Origin: Bacteroidales bacterium F22 | GTDB lineage: Bacteria > Bacteroidota > Bacteroidia > Bacteroidales > Bacteroidaceae | Assembly (NCBI GenBank): GCA_029541985.1 | Contig: CP095414.1 | Span: 682,001 to 746,000 of the forward strand | Direction: 5' to 3' | Length of the DNA stretch: 64,000 nt | Notes under the pieces: generated by a model | The model's database searches: none | What the model saw: the letters and a program-made list of their open reading frames with translations, nothing else | What the model was told of the DNA's origin: nothing | Shown: positions 55,955-64,000 of the stretch, in pieces | How the letters are laid out: each line of letters begins with the position of its first letter | How positions within the stretch are numbered: the stretch's first letter is position 1 | Translations under genes and position numbers: made by a program

Positions 55955-56542
55955 ATGAATAATTTCAAAACCTTGATGAACGGAGTCGTCACAGAAAATC
56001 CAACTTTTGTACTTCTTTTGGGTATGTGCCCTACTCTCGGTACGACTTCATCAGCTATCAATGGATTCGGTATGGGAATCGCTACACTATTTGTGCTTGT
56101 TTGTTCCAATGTCGTAATCTCAAGTATTAAAAATATCATCCCTGATATGGTACGTATTCCTGCATTTGTTGTTGTCATTGCAAGTTTTGTGACCCTTCTT
56201 CAGATGGTGATGCAAGCCTATACACCTGCATTGTACAATTCACTCGGTATCTTCATCCCGTTGATTGTAGTAAACTGTATCCTTCTTGGCCGTGCAGAAG
56301 CATTTGCTGCTAAGAATAAGGTTATCCCTTCCTTCTTTGATGGATTAGGTATGGGACTTGGTTTCACCATGGCATTGACTATCCTTGGTGCTATCAGAGA
56401 ATTAATTGGTACAGGTAAGATTTTCAGTGTATCCCTATTCCCTGAGCAATATGGTATGTTACTATTTGTACTAGCTCCTGGAGCATTTATTGCATTGGGC
56501 TACTTGATTGCTGTAGTAAACAAGATCAAAGGCAAAGCCTAA
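55955..56542 (+). CDS. rnfE: Rnf complex subunit RnfE
   Basis: A 195-residue membrane protein with six hydrophobic segments (NPTFVLLLGMCPTLGTT, PLIVVNCILLGRAEAFA). It is paired with RnfA as a pseudo-twofold membrane core. It starts 8 bp after rnfG. Confidence 0.95.
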   Translation: MNNFKTLMNGVVTENPTFVLLLGMCPTLGTTSSAINGFGMGIATLFVLVCSNVVISSIKNIIPDMVRIPAFVVVIASFVTLLQMVMQAYTPALYNSLGIFIPLIVVNCILLGRAEAFAAKNKVIPSFFDGLGMGLGFTMALTILGAIRELIGTGKIFSVSLFPEQYGMLLFVLAPGAFIALGYLIAVVNKIKGKA

Positions 56543-56583
56543 TTTAATCAAATAGAAAGATAAACCTCGAAAATTAAATAACA

Positions 56584-57156
56584 GTGGAATATATTATTAT
56601 TTTTATTTCAGCGATTTTTGTCAACAATATCGTGTTGTCCCAGTTCCTAGGGATATGTCCATTCCTAGGAGTTTCTAAGAAAGTAGAAACAGCTGTCGGC
56701 ATGAGTGCTGCAGTAGCATTTGTATTGACCATAGCAACGATAGTCACATTTCTGATTCAGAAATTCGTCTTAGATGCTTTTGACCTTGGATACCTCCAGA
56801 CAGTTACCTTTATTCTCGTTATCGCTGCCTTGGTTCAAATGGTAGAGATAATCATCAAGAAGGTATCTCCAGCTCTCTATCAAGCACTTGGCGTGTTTTT
56901 ACCTTTGATTACAACAAACTGTTGTATCATGGGTGTGACGATTCTTGTTATCCAGAAAGATATGGATCTACTTCAAGGAGTAGTGTACGCTTTCTCTACT
57001 GCTCTCGGTTTTGGTCTTGCATTGATCTTATTCGCAGGATTGAGAGAACAGATGGAATACAGCCACATTCCTAAAGGAATGAAAGGTACCCCAGTAGCTT
57101 TAGTCACTGCAGGACTCCTTGCAATGGCCTTTATGGGATTCTCAGGCATCGCTTAG
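56584..57156 (+). CDS. rnfA: Rnf complex subunit RnfA, GTG start
   Basis: A 190-residue membrane protein with six segments (NNIVLSQFLGICPFLGVSKK, PLITTNCCIMG). The start is GTG at 56584, because the N-terminal EYIIIFISAIFVNN is conserved and no ATG lies close upstream in frame. It is the last gene of the operon and is followed by a strong terminator. Confidence 0.94.
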   Translation: MEYIIIFISAIFVNNIVLSQFLGICPFLGVSKKVETAVGMSAAVAFVLTIATIVTFLIQKFVLDAFDLGYLQTVTFILVIAALVQMVEIIIKKVSPALYQALGVFLPLITTNCCIMGVTILVIQKDMDLLQGVVYAFSTALGFGLALILFAGLREQMEYSHIPKGMKGTPVALVTAGLLAMAFMGFSGIA

Positions 57157-57210
57157 TGACAAGTATTCCATTCGGAGTGAAGCCTAACTGAGAAGATATA
57201 TTCTCAACAA

Positions 57211-57247
57211 AAAAAAGAATAGATTAGATATCTATTCTTTTTTTTTG
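57211..57247 (+). terminator. Rho-independent terminator of the rnf operon
   Basis: 14-bp arms (57211-57224 and 57230-57243) with a 5-nt loop and a long T-run. Confidence 0.92.
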
Positions 57248-57596
57248 TACATAATCGTCATACAATACCCTAATCATACCGTCCCCACGACTTTAAATGT
57301 TTTAGCTATACATCTCATATAGGTGTCTATTTATCCCATTTAGAATAAAAGCCATCATTTGGGACAAATAGCCTACTTTTTGGTTCAAATAGAATAATGA
57401 GATAAAAACTAAAGTTGTATTTTTGTCGTATTAGAATATGTTTTGTAAGTCTCACAACTAAATCTAGCCACACAGAGACGAAGCTTTGTTAATTGTTTAC
57501 ACGTAAAAATCGAGATGAAAAAGCGTCACAATTATATATGATTGAAACAATCATGTATTCTAATCTACTAGCAACATACCAAATACCTATTAAATA
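57248..57596. other. Upstream region of the fimbrial locus
   Basis: No gene. It has two motifs, TTTGGGACAAAT (57358-57369) and TTTGGTTC...AATAA (57379-57397), that recur in similar form before the DUF3575 gene. A possible -7 box, TATTTTTG, lies at 57418-57425. Confidence 0.45.
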
Positions 57597-59036
57597 ATGA
57601 GTTATCTACCAATGCATATATGCCCATCAAAATCTTATAGAGAACTGTGCATCATTGTCATGATGTTCATCATTGCGGCATGTAGTGGTGGAGAAGACCT
57701 TTCTAAGCCCGATGATGAACCTTCTCCATTGGACAAAGCGAATATTGCGATTACTCTAGACATAGATAGTCATGGTTCTGGTCTTCCTATCTTGACGACT
57801 ACAGAGCACGACGAGCTGGGCAATTGGTCTGCAACAGATTGTACCGTCAAGACCTATACGGCTTGGGTATTCAACTTCGATTCCTCAGTGGGACAATATA
57901 CCTATAGTTATTGTGTGCGCAATGACCAAACAATAGAAAACCAGAAAGCAATAAGTCTCAAAGCCATCGAAGGAAAACCCAACAAGTGGACGCTATGGAT
58001 TTTATTACGCGAATCAAATGCAGCCACAAAAGTTGTCATCACATCGAATCTTAGAAATCAACTCTCGTCGACACCTAAGGAAGGAGAAATGTATAATCAA
58101 GTGATACATAACCAACTAGTCTATGACATCAGCACAAACAACAATATGATGACCTCAGTACCACTCGTAGGAGAAACTAGTTTCACCAATGGAATACATA
58201 ACAATCTCAAGACTTCGACGCTCACCCTCGAGAGAATGATTTCTAAAATCGTCATTGAGCATCGTCAAACGACCGACATAACGATTGAAGCAATCAAAAT
58301 AGGGGGCACTAATCAGATTGCTAGAGGCGATGGCATGCCTGATTCTTCGGCATCGACATCACAACAAATGTCTAACCATTGGATATCAGCAAGCCATGGG
58401 CGATTTACTGCATATATTGCACCTACAAATGAACTGTCAAAGAGCTATATGCTTGTCAGAGCACTCTATCAAGGCGTGAGATGCTATTACAAATTGCACT
58501 TTATCAATCCTTACCAGCAAACAGAACTGCTGGAAACCATCGAAAGAAATCGTATCTATTCACTCTTCATCGACGAACTCATAAAGATAGGGTATAAATC
58601 TGAAGAAGATGCCATCGCCTCATCCCCATCTTTAGATCAATCAGATACCTTGGTCAGACAATTTGTTAGTTATCAAGAAGACACCATGGATGTCACTACG
58701 GATGACCGTTTCTTTTTGGGCATCACTTCAGGACCACTGACGATGCAAGACCACGACAAATGCTATTATGCTCACTTCACCGTCATCGCAAATACCGCTT
58801 GGACCATTTTGCAAAATGACATCGCTGCCCTTCCAGGTGTTTCTGTATCTATATCAGAAGCCTTATCAAGCAAATGTATCAATCAAGATGGAAGTTACAA
58901 CATGCTTAGCATATGGGTTTATTTAGATAAGAAGACCTATGAGCAGAACAAAAGTCGTTACCCAAGAAATAACTTCAGTCTAAACGTATACACTGGCCAG
59001 ATTCAGAAAAAAATCAGTTTCCTTTTCGGCCTATAA
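57597..59036 (+). CDS. Fimbrial-locus lipoprotein (Mfa-like, putative)
   Basis: A 479-residue protein with a lipoprotein signal (FIIAAC, Cys29). The body has the beta-rich look of Bacteroidales fimbrial lipoproteins, with a domain start NIAITLDIDSHGSGLP and a mid-protein LTLERMISKIVIEH typical of Mfa-like proteins. It may be a tip or accessory subunit of the type V pilus encoded downstream. Assignment to an exact family (for example DUF4906) is unsure. About 370 bp without a gene separates it from the DUF3575 gene. Confidence 0.6.
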   Translation: MSYLPMHICPSKSYRELCIIVMMFIIAACSGGEDLSKPDDEPSPLDKANIAITLDIDSHGSGLPILTTTEHDELGNWSATDCTVKTYTAWVFNFDSSVGQYTYSYCVRNDQTIENQKAISLKAIEGKPNKWTLWILLRESNAATKVVITSNLRNQLSSTPKEGEMYNQVIHNQLVYDISTNNNMMTSVPLVGETSFTNGIHNNLKTSTLTLERMISKIVIEHRQTTDITIEAIKIGGTNQIARGDGMPDSSASTSQQMSNHWISASHGRFTAYIAPTNELSKSYMLVRALYQGVRCYYKLHFINPYQQTELLETIERNRIYSLFIDELIKIGYKSEEDAIASSPSLDQSDTLVRQFVSYQEDTMDVTTDDRFFLGITSGPLTMQDHDKCYYAHFTVIANTAWTILQNDIAALPGVSVSISEALSSKCINQDGSYNMLSIWVYLDKKTYEQNKSRYPRNNFSLNVYTGQIQKKISFLFGL

Positions 59037-59404
59037 AAGTGACTCAGTGTCAGCCCTTTCTCTCATAGTCTGTTATATATCTGTATAGAATATTGGTACT
59101 TATTGTATTAATATTTCTTTTTTATCTACCTATTTCTAAAAAATAAATTTTTCTTTAACTCCTTATTTCAGATAATTGGGACATATGTCTCATTTTGTAT
59201 TAAAACTCTCTTTTGGGTCGATTTTCATATTATTTGGTTCTATTTCAATAACATATGAACCTTATTTTGTTGTATATTACTTGCGTTAATCTCTAGATAA
59301 TAAAGTATTTACTTGTTTTATCTACTTATAATGATAAATATAAATAGGATATACTGATTCTATTATTAATATTTTTCAATTATCTAATAAAAACGTTTAC
59401 TATA
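59037..59404. other. AT-rich leader region of the DUF3575-fimbrillin genes
   Basis: No gene. It carries TTGGGACATAT-type (59175-59186) and TTTGGTTC...AATAA (59233-59251) motifs like those at 57358-57397. No inverted repeats typical of an invertible promoter were found. Confidence 0.45.
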
Positions 59405-60022
59405 ATGAGAACTACCCTACTGTACTTATTTATTGCGACAAGCGTCCTATTAATCTCCATAGGTCAAGCAAATGCTCAAACGCAACCAAGCGGTTATGAA
59501 CAACCCTTCAAGCATGAATTTGCAGTTAAGACTAATCTCCTTTATGGCATTGGGACAATGACCCCTAATCTTCTAGGCGAAATCAGTCTTTCCCCTAAGA
59601 CATCGCTAGAAGTCTTGGTTGGATACAATCCATTTACATTCAAAGAAAATAAGAAATGGAAACATTTTCTCGTACAGCCATCCTTCCGCTATTGGTTCTG
59701 TGATGTATTCAACGCCGGATTTATCGGTGTACATGCTCACTATGCCAATGTAAATGGTGGAAACTTCACTGTACCATTTGGCTTATACAAAAGTACTCAA
59801 GATTATCGTTATCAAGGCGATATTGCAGGGGCAGGTGTCTCAATAGGATATCAATGGCCATTAGCCAAGCACTGGGGATTTGAAGTAGAAATCGGTGCTG
59901 GCGTATCTATCTTTTGGTATAAAAAATATGAATGTCCTCATTGTGGACATTTCATTGACAAAGACCACAAGATTTTTGTCGGACCTACAAAAGCAGCGAT
60001 GAAACTCATTTATCAATTTTAG
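59405..60022 (+). CDS. DUF3575 outer-membrane-type protein
   Basis: A 205-residue protein with a signal peptide (SIGQANAQ). The family segment FAVKTNLLYGIGTMTPNLLGEISLS and the GAGVSIGYQWPLAKHWG strand pair are typical of DUF3575. A CPHCGHF segment near residue 177 could bind metal or form a disulfide. DUF3575 genes commonly precede DUF3868/fimbrillin genes in Bacteroides, as here. Its likely place is the outer membrane, possibly in pilus assembly (inference). Confidence 0.85.
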   Translation: MRTTLLYLFIATSVLLISIGQANAQTQPSGYEQPFKHEFAVKTNLLYGIGTMTPNLLGEISLSPKTSLEVLVGYNPFTFKENKKWKHFLVQPSFRYWFCDVFNAGFIGVHAHYANVNGGNFTVPFGLYKSTQDYRYQGDIAGAGVSIGYQWPLAKHWGFEVEIGAGVSIFWYKKYECPHCGHFIDKDHKIFVGPTKAAMKLIYQF

Positions 60023-60041
60023 TAATCAAAATAGGACTCTT

Positions 60042-61271
60042 ATGAAGCGAACAATCAAGCAAGCATTCATCCTATCGATGATTGCAATAACAACAAGTTC
60101 AGTAGCCTTTGCCCAGGCTCCAAGTGTGGCATTGATTTCCTCTGAGACAAAGACAGTAGGAAACCAAATGGAAATTATGGCTGCATTTAATCTTTCAGAT
60201 TTACACCTCAAAGCAAATCGTACGTTAGTGATTTATCCTGTTGTTACAGGGCTAGAGGCGACACCCGCTGAAGGGATGGAAAAGAAATTGCCTTTGTTAA
60301 TCATCAATGGTTATAAAAGACATATTTTATTCAATCGAAACCCAGCGGAGAACGTAGCTACCGAAGCTAAACGATACAATGGGAAAGATCAATCTGTTGA
60401 TTATAAAGTTGTGATACCAAAAGAAAACTGGATGAATTTATCTAAAATCAATTACTATTATGATTTATGTGGTTGTGGAAATGAATCACAAGAATTCGGA
60501 TATCTAACAACAACCGATATACCAAACGAGATTTATTGGATACCACTATCAGTCAAGTATATGCCCGAACCAATCGTACGTAAAGGACAGGCCTTCATCC
60601 AATTTTCATTGGATAAAGCGATTATTGACCCTACTCTAGGTAAAAACGGTCGAGAACTAGATAAAATCATCGAAATGATTGAAGAAGTCAAAGCAGACGA
60701 TGATACTCATGTAGCTAAGATATCCATCCATGGATATGCGTCCCCTGAAGGAAGATACGAACACAATGCAGAACTTGCTCAAGCACGTACCCAAGCGGTA
60801 GTCGATTTCATCCAAGAGAAAATACAACTCGAAGGCTCTATCATAGAGACAGGAAGTACCCCAGAAGATATGGATGGATTACTCAGAGAACTTAGAGCAT
60901 CTACTTATCCCGAAAAAGACAAAGCCATCAGCTATATCGAAGATGAGACATTGACTCCTGACCAAAAAGAGTACAAGATAAAGAGTTTAGCAGGAGGGCA
61001 ACTATATACGCTCTTGAAAAAAGGAGTTCTTCCTAAATTAAGACATTCAGACTATTTCATTTCTTATAATGAGATGACAAAGGTGGAAATTAATGAAGGA
61101 TATCATTTCCCAGAAGGAAGCCCCGAAGCCATCAACAACCAAGGAGTAGTAGACATCAAAGAAGGACGCATCAACCAAGCAAAGATTCATTTTGAGAGAG
61201 CCGCACACATGGGATTAGAAACAGCTCGAAAGAACTTACTAGCCTGGGGGAAAATATACCAATGGAAATAA
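60042..61271 (+). CDS. DUF3868 / OmpA-domain fimbrial assembly protein
   Basis: A 409-residue protein with a signal peptide (SSVAFAQ). The N-terminal half is DUF3868-like (MEIMAAFNLSDLHLKANRTLVIYPVV). The central OmpA-type domain (ISIHGYASPEGRYEHNAELAQARTQAV) binds peptidoglycan, and the last 60 residues are TPR-like (GVVDIKEGRINQAKIHFERAAHMG). It starts 19 bp after the DUF3575 stop and precedes the fimbrillin gene, so it probably supports pilus assembly or anchoring. Confidence 0.85.
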   Translation: MKRTIKQAFILSMIAITTSSVAFAQAPSVALISSETKTVGNQMEIMAAFNLSDLHLKANRTLVIYPVVTGLEATPAEGMEKKLPLLIINGYKRHILFNRNPAENVATEAKRYNGKDQSVDYKVVIPKENWMNLSKINYYYDLCGCGNESQEFGYLTTTDIPNEIYWIPLSVKYMPEPIVRKGQAFIQFSLDKAIIDPTLGKNGRELDKIIEMIEEVKADDDTHVAKISIHGYASPEGRYEHNAELAQARTQAVVDFIQEKIQLEGSIIETGSTPEDMDGLLRELRASTYPEKDKAISYIEDETLTPDQKEYKIKSLAGGQLYTLLKKGVLPKLRHSDYFISYNEMTKVEINEGYHFPEGSPEAINNQGVVDIKEGRINQAKIHFERAAHMGLETARKNLLAWGKIYQWK

Positions 61272-61382
61272 AGTATACTTATCGCAATGGTCATTCGTAA
61301 CGGATGGGACTTAGCGCACATAGGTTATACATTAGTATAGAAGAGAGTTTAGGATTCATTTATTAACTAATTATTTAAAGTT

Positions 61383-62567
61383 ATGAAAAAACGTATTTTA
61401 TTTTTTGGAATGTTGGCAGCTGGATTTATGTTCACTGCATGTTCAAGCGATGATGCTACCTTGCAAAAAGCTTCTAAACAAGAGGCATGTACTTTCAGAC
61501 TTACCTTACCGTCACGTATTGCGATGGATACTAGAGCAGTAGAGGATAAAACGACAAGCGCTACGTCAATGGAGGTTGATTACAATGATTTGACTTGTTA
61601 TCTAAACTATTCAGGTTCGAGGTTACGTTACAATTGGTCTCCAACAGAAGAATATGGATTAACTATGGTTTTCGACCAATTAACTGCAGTGCCAAACACA
61701 GTTACAGTAGTCTCAAATGCCATCACTTATATCAATATGTCTGAAGGAACTATAGCTGATGGACAAAATGTAGCTGAGCCAACTGACTTCTTGATGAACC
61801 TACCGATTGCCTCTCAAAATATGAACGTAGTTACGATAAAAGCGGAGACAGATGTAGATCTCCAAACATTGGACGATGTGACTTTATTTGGTACTGCTCC
61901 TGTAGAAGCTGATGCAACTACAACAGTTGATACAGATTACAAATCAGACATCACTTTGGGGGCTATAGTTGCTCGATTTGAACTTGGCAATATTCTTCCA
62001 GAAACAGGACTACTTAGCCTACATGTTGATTCAGTATTTGTAAACAATTTCTATACAATGTCAAGCTTAGAGGCAGGTACAGATAATATAAATCGATTCT
62101 TCTATGATAGTAGTAATTTTAAGACTACAGGATTAGCTGCCTATGCCACTGATGATTTTGATTGGGCATCCATAGTAGCTGATGATACAGTAATCGACGG
62201 TGACAAATGCTATGCTTTCCAATTATTTGCTGGTAGCATGGATAACGAAACTTCTGAAAATGGAACTATGGTCCCTCACTTTATATTTGAAGTGTCAGGT
62301 CAATTAATGCCTGGTTATGCATTAGCAAATGGATTCACTGGTGATGACACTGGAATGTTCTCTAACTATTTCGTGACAGTCGATGGACTGATAGTAAGTG
62401 ATGAGGAATTAACTTCTGTCTATAGACAAAACGTATATCAGATAGCTGATTTCAGTGTAACTCCTGAAGAAATCACTCCTGATCCAGAAATGCCTAAATT
62501 GAATTTGACAGTGACTTGTACAGCAGCACCTTGGGGTATTGTTACAGCAACACCAGTAGTTCAATAG
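61383..62567 (+). CDS. Fimbrillin-family (Mfa1-like) major pilin
   Basis: A 394-residue lipoprotein precursor (FMFTAC, Cys20). A likely protease-cut region with Arg (AMDTRAVEDK) follows near residue 56. The rest is beta-rich and ends in a strand (LTVTCTAAPWGIVTATPVV) suited to donor-strand exchange. This is how type V pilins are built, so it is the probable major subunit. It is followed by a hairpin and then a FimB/Mfa2-like gene. Confidence 0.82.
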   Translation: MKKRILFFGMLAAGFMFTACSSDDATLQKASKQEACTFRLTLPSRIAMDTRAVEDKTTSATSMEVDYNDLTCYLNYSGSRLRYNWSPTEEYGLTMVFDQLTAVPNTVTVVSNAITYINMSEGTIADGQNVAEPTDFLMNLPIASQNMNVVTIKAETDVDLQTLDDVTLFGTAPVEADATTTVDTDYKSDITLGAIVARFELGNILPETGLLSLHVDSVFVNNFYTMSSLEAGTDNINRFFYDSSNFKTTGLAAYATDDFDWASIVADDTVIDGDKCYAFQLFAGSMDNETSENGTMVPHFIFEVSGQLMPGYALANGFTGDDTGMFSNYFVTVDGLIVSDEELTSVYRQNVYQIADFSVTPEEITPDPEMPKLNLTVTCTAAPWGIVTATPVVQ

Positions 62568-62604
62568 CTTATTGATTAGCAAAAAATTGCTTCAACTAAA
62601 TATG

Positions 62605-62634
62605 GGGACGAGATGATTCGTCTCGTCCCTTTGT
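62605..62634 (+). terminator. Hairpin between fimbrillin and FimB/Mfa2-like genes
   Basis: 9-bp G/C-rich arms (62605-62613 and 62621-62629), then TTTGTTAT. It may act as a partial terminator, giving more pilin than anchor protein (inference). Confidence 0.7.
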
Positions 62635-62665
62635 TATATTTATAATCACTCCTAAATTTCTTGAA

Positions 62666-64000
62666 ATGAAACGCTATACAATACTATACTACTCTCTTTT
62701 AGTAACGGTTCTTTCCTTGTTGACTAGCTGTGTCAACATCAAAGAAGATAGAAGTGATTGCCCACCTTTGGTTGATCCTTCAGAAGAGATTAAAATAATC
62801 AGTTTCGAGTATGTAGGGGATACAGATGATTCCGCTATGTTCTCCGAGAAAATCAGTCAGATAGATTTACTCGTATACAATATCGATACGGGCACATTGG
62901 TTACTAGTCAAGAACTAACAGGAAACACATTCATAGAACAGCCTGAAGCAACAGTCAGTCTAGAACCTGGAAGTTACCACATCGTTGCATGGGCCAATAC
63001 AACAGACGACACCGCATTATCAGATACAAACGATTGGACTCAAGGAAGAGTTTATGCTGCCTCTTATCCCGAGGTTTATACCGGGAATGATCCTTTATAT
63101 ATGGGACAAATGGATATAGACATGGATGAAGAAGGTTATGCAGAAGGAACGATAAGACTCCATTCGGCATACATTAATATGCGTGTTCTTATTGACAATC
63201 CAGCATGGGATTCATCCAATCTAGAAGGCTATCCTCAAGTTAGCATGGATGGATTGATGGCTATGTATGATATGTCTATGGGAGATGCTATGACAACCGA
63301 AGCGATTTGTACTCCATCACTCACTTACAACAGTGAAACTCAATTAGTTGAATCGGATTTCAATGTATTCCGTTTCAAAGATGAAAATGATTGTGTTATA
63401 TTTCTTAAAGATAAAACAGGAAATGTAATCGCTAGCATCGGGATTACTCAATTTTTGATAGATAATAGTTTATCTGTCGAAACTGGAGGGATTTATGATT
63501 ACCGAGAAGAAGTCACACTTTCCATACTCTTCAAATTCACCCCTACAGAAATCATCATTACTCAACCTACATGGGACATTAGTCCGACGACTCCGACAAC
63601 CAAATTGTCCCTTAACGTAGATCGTAAAACGACACGTACACCTAGCGTAGATTTAAGCAACCTTCCTGCAGGAAGGTCAGAAGAAAACAAGGTAAACAAC
63701 ATGATGATTTTTCTTACTGATGCTTCAGGGATTATCAAACATCTGAGCATCGTCAATCCTGGAAATTTCACTCAAACAGAAAATGTATTACAGACAGATA
63801 AAATCAGATTCCCAGATGCGGAACTAGATACCGAATATCGTATATATGTACTAGCTAACTATACCAAACTGCAAAACAGACCTACCATAGGTCAAAATAT
63901 ACAGACAGCCATTGTATCAATCCCTGATGTGACGGCTCTTGCTACAGACAATTACTATCCAATGACTACGTGTGAACCTCCTATGCTTGTGAAATTTACT
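62666..64000 (+). CDS. FimB/Mfa2-like fimbrial lipoprotein, 3' end beyond window
   Basis: The frame is open from ATG 62666 to the last base, 445 codons without a stop. The protein has a lipoprotein signal (SLLTSC, Cys22). Residues 40-300 match the FimB/Mfa2 type (SQIDLLVYNIDTGTLV, LEPGSYHIVAWANTTD, LHSAYINMRVLID). From about residue 310 a second beta-rich, fimbrillin-like unit begins (LSLNVDRKTTRTPSVDL, NNMMIFLTDASG, TEYRIYVLANYT). Mfa2/FimB proteins anchor or cap the pilus and set its length. The second unit is unusual. Confidence 0.8.
   Translation, partial: MKRYTILYYSLLVTVLSLLTSCVNIKEDRSDCPPLVDPSEEIKIISFEYVGDTDDSAMFSEKISQIDLLVYNIDTGTLVTSQELTGNTFIEQPEATVSLEPGSYHIVAWANTTDDTALSDTNDWTQGRVYAASYPEVYTGNDPLYMGQMDIDMDEEGYAEGTIRLHSAYINMRVLIDNPAWDSSNLEGYPQVSMDGLMAMYDMSMGDAMTTEAICTPSLTYNSETQLVESDFNVFRFKDENDCVIFLKDKTGNVIASIGITQFLIDNSLSVETGGIYDYREEVTLSILFKFTPTEIIITQPTWDISPTTPTTKLSLNVDRKTTRTPSVDLSNLPAGRSEENKVNNMMIFLTDASGIIKHLSIVNPGNFTQTENVLQTDKIRFPDAELDTEYRIYVLANYTKLQNRPTIGQNIQTAIVSIPDVTALATDNYYPMTTCEPPMLVKFT

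Noticed and set aside
59037..59404. Invertible promoter for fimbriae
   Set aside because: No flanking inverted repeats and no recombinase gene were found in the window.

Overview
The window looks like a chromosomal piece of a low-GC, anaerobic Bacteroidales bacterium (Bacteroides-like; the exact genus is inference). The evidence is a complete Rnf operon in the order rnfBCDGEA, type V pilus (fimbrillin, FimB/Mfa2) lipoproteins, DUF4831 and DUF3575/DUF3868 proteins, many SpII lipoproteins, no clear Shine-Dalgarno sites, and repeated Bacteroidetes-type promoters (TTTG, 19-20 nt, then TAnnTTTG, most often TATCTTTG).

Layout: 0-4.9 kb is a uronate/sialate-type sugar region (3' end of kduI, sialate O-acetylesterase, FucP-type permease, LacI regulator). 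5.0-8.1 kb is a compact operon of a DUF134 DNA-binding protein, a NifX/NifB-like cofactor protein and two MinD-type ATPases with ferredoxin modules; it resembles the 'orange protein' (ORP) gene set of sulfate reducers. The second ATPase runs in frame into a Gly/Gln/Arg-rich tail. 8.3-11.9 kb holds a SulP transporter, an AraC regulator and a peroxiredoxin-like protein. 11.9-15.8 kb encodes an OmpA-like protein and a large collagen-like surface lipoprotein, probably one operon.

15.8-23.2 kb is the most accessory-looking part: a decayed outer-membrane-protein-like remnant, a divergent HxlR/short-UvrA pair, and an arsenical cassette (ArsF, ArsG, Acr3, PEBP-like lipoprotein) lying between two near-identical tRNA-Ser(UGA) genes with duplicated promoters and flanks. 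23.3-51.4 kb is mostly housekeeping: DsbD, uridine kinase, MltF-type transglycosylase, sensor kinase, SmpB, AspT-like transporter, two tRNA-Lys, zinc peptidase, PurA, Fur, DPP III-type peptidase, NhaA, a PEP-synthase-like protein, a GIN-domain protein, PanB, a GH13 amylase and a YigZ protein.

51.4-57.2 kb is RseC plus the Rnf complex, which couples ferredoxin oxidation to NAD reduction and ion pumping. 57.6-64 kb is a fimbrial locus: a lipoprotein, a DUF3575 protein, a DUF3868/OmpA protein, a fimbrillin, and a FimB/Mfa2-like protein that stays open to the window end. Family names are assigned from sequence motifs read by eye; no database search was run.
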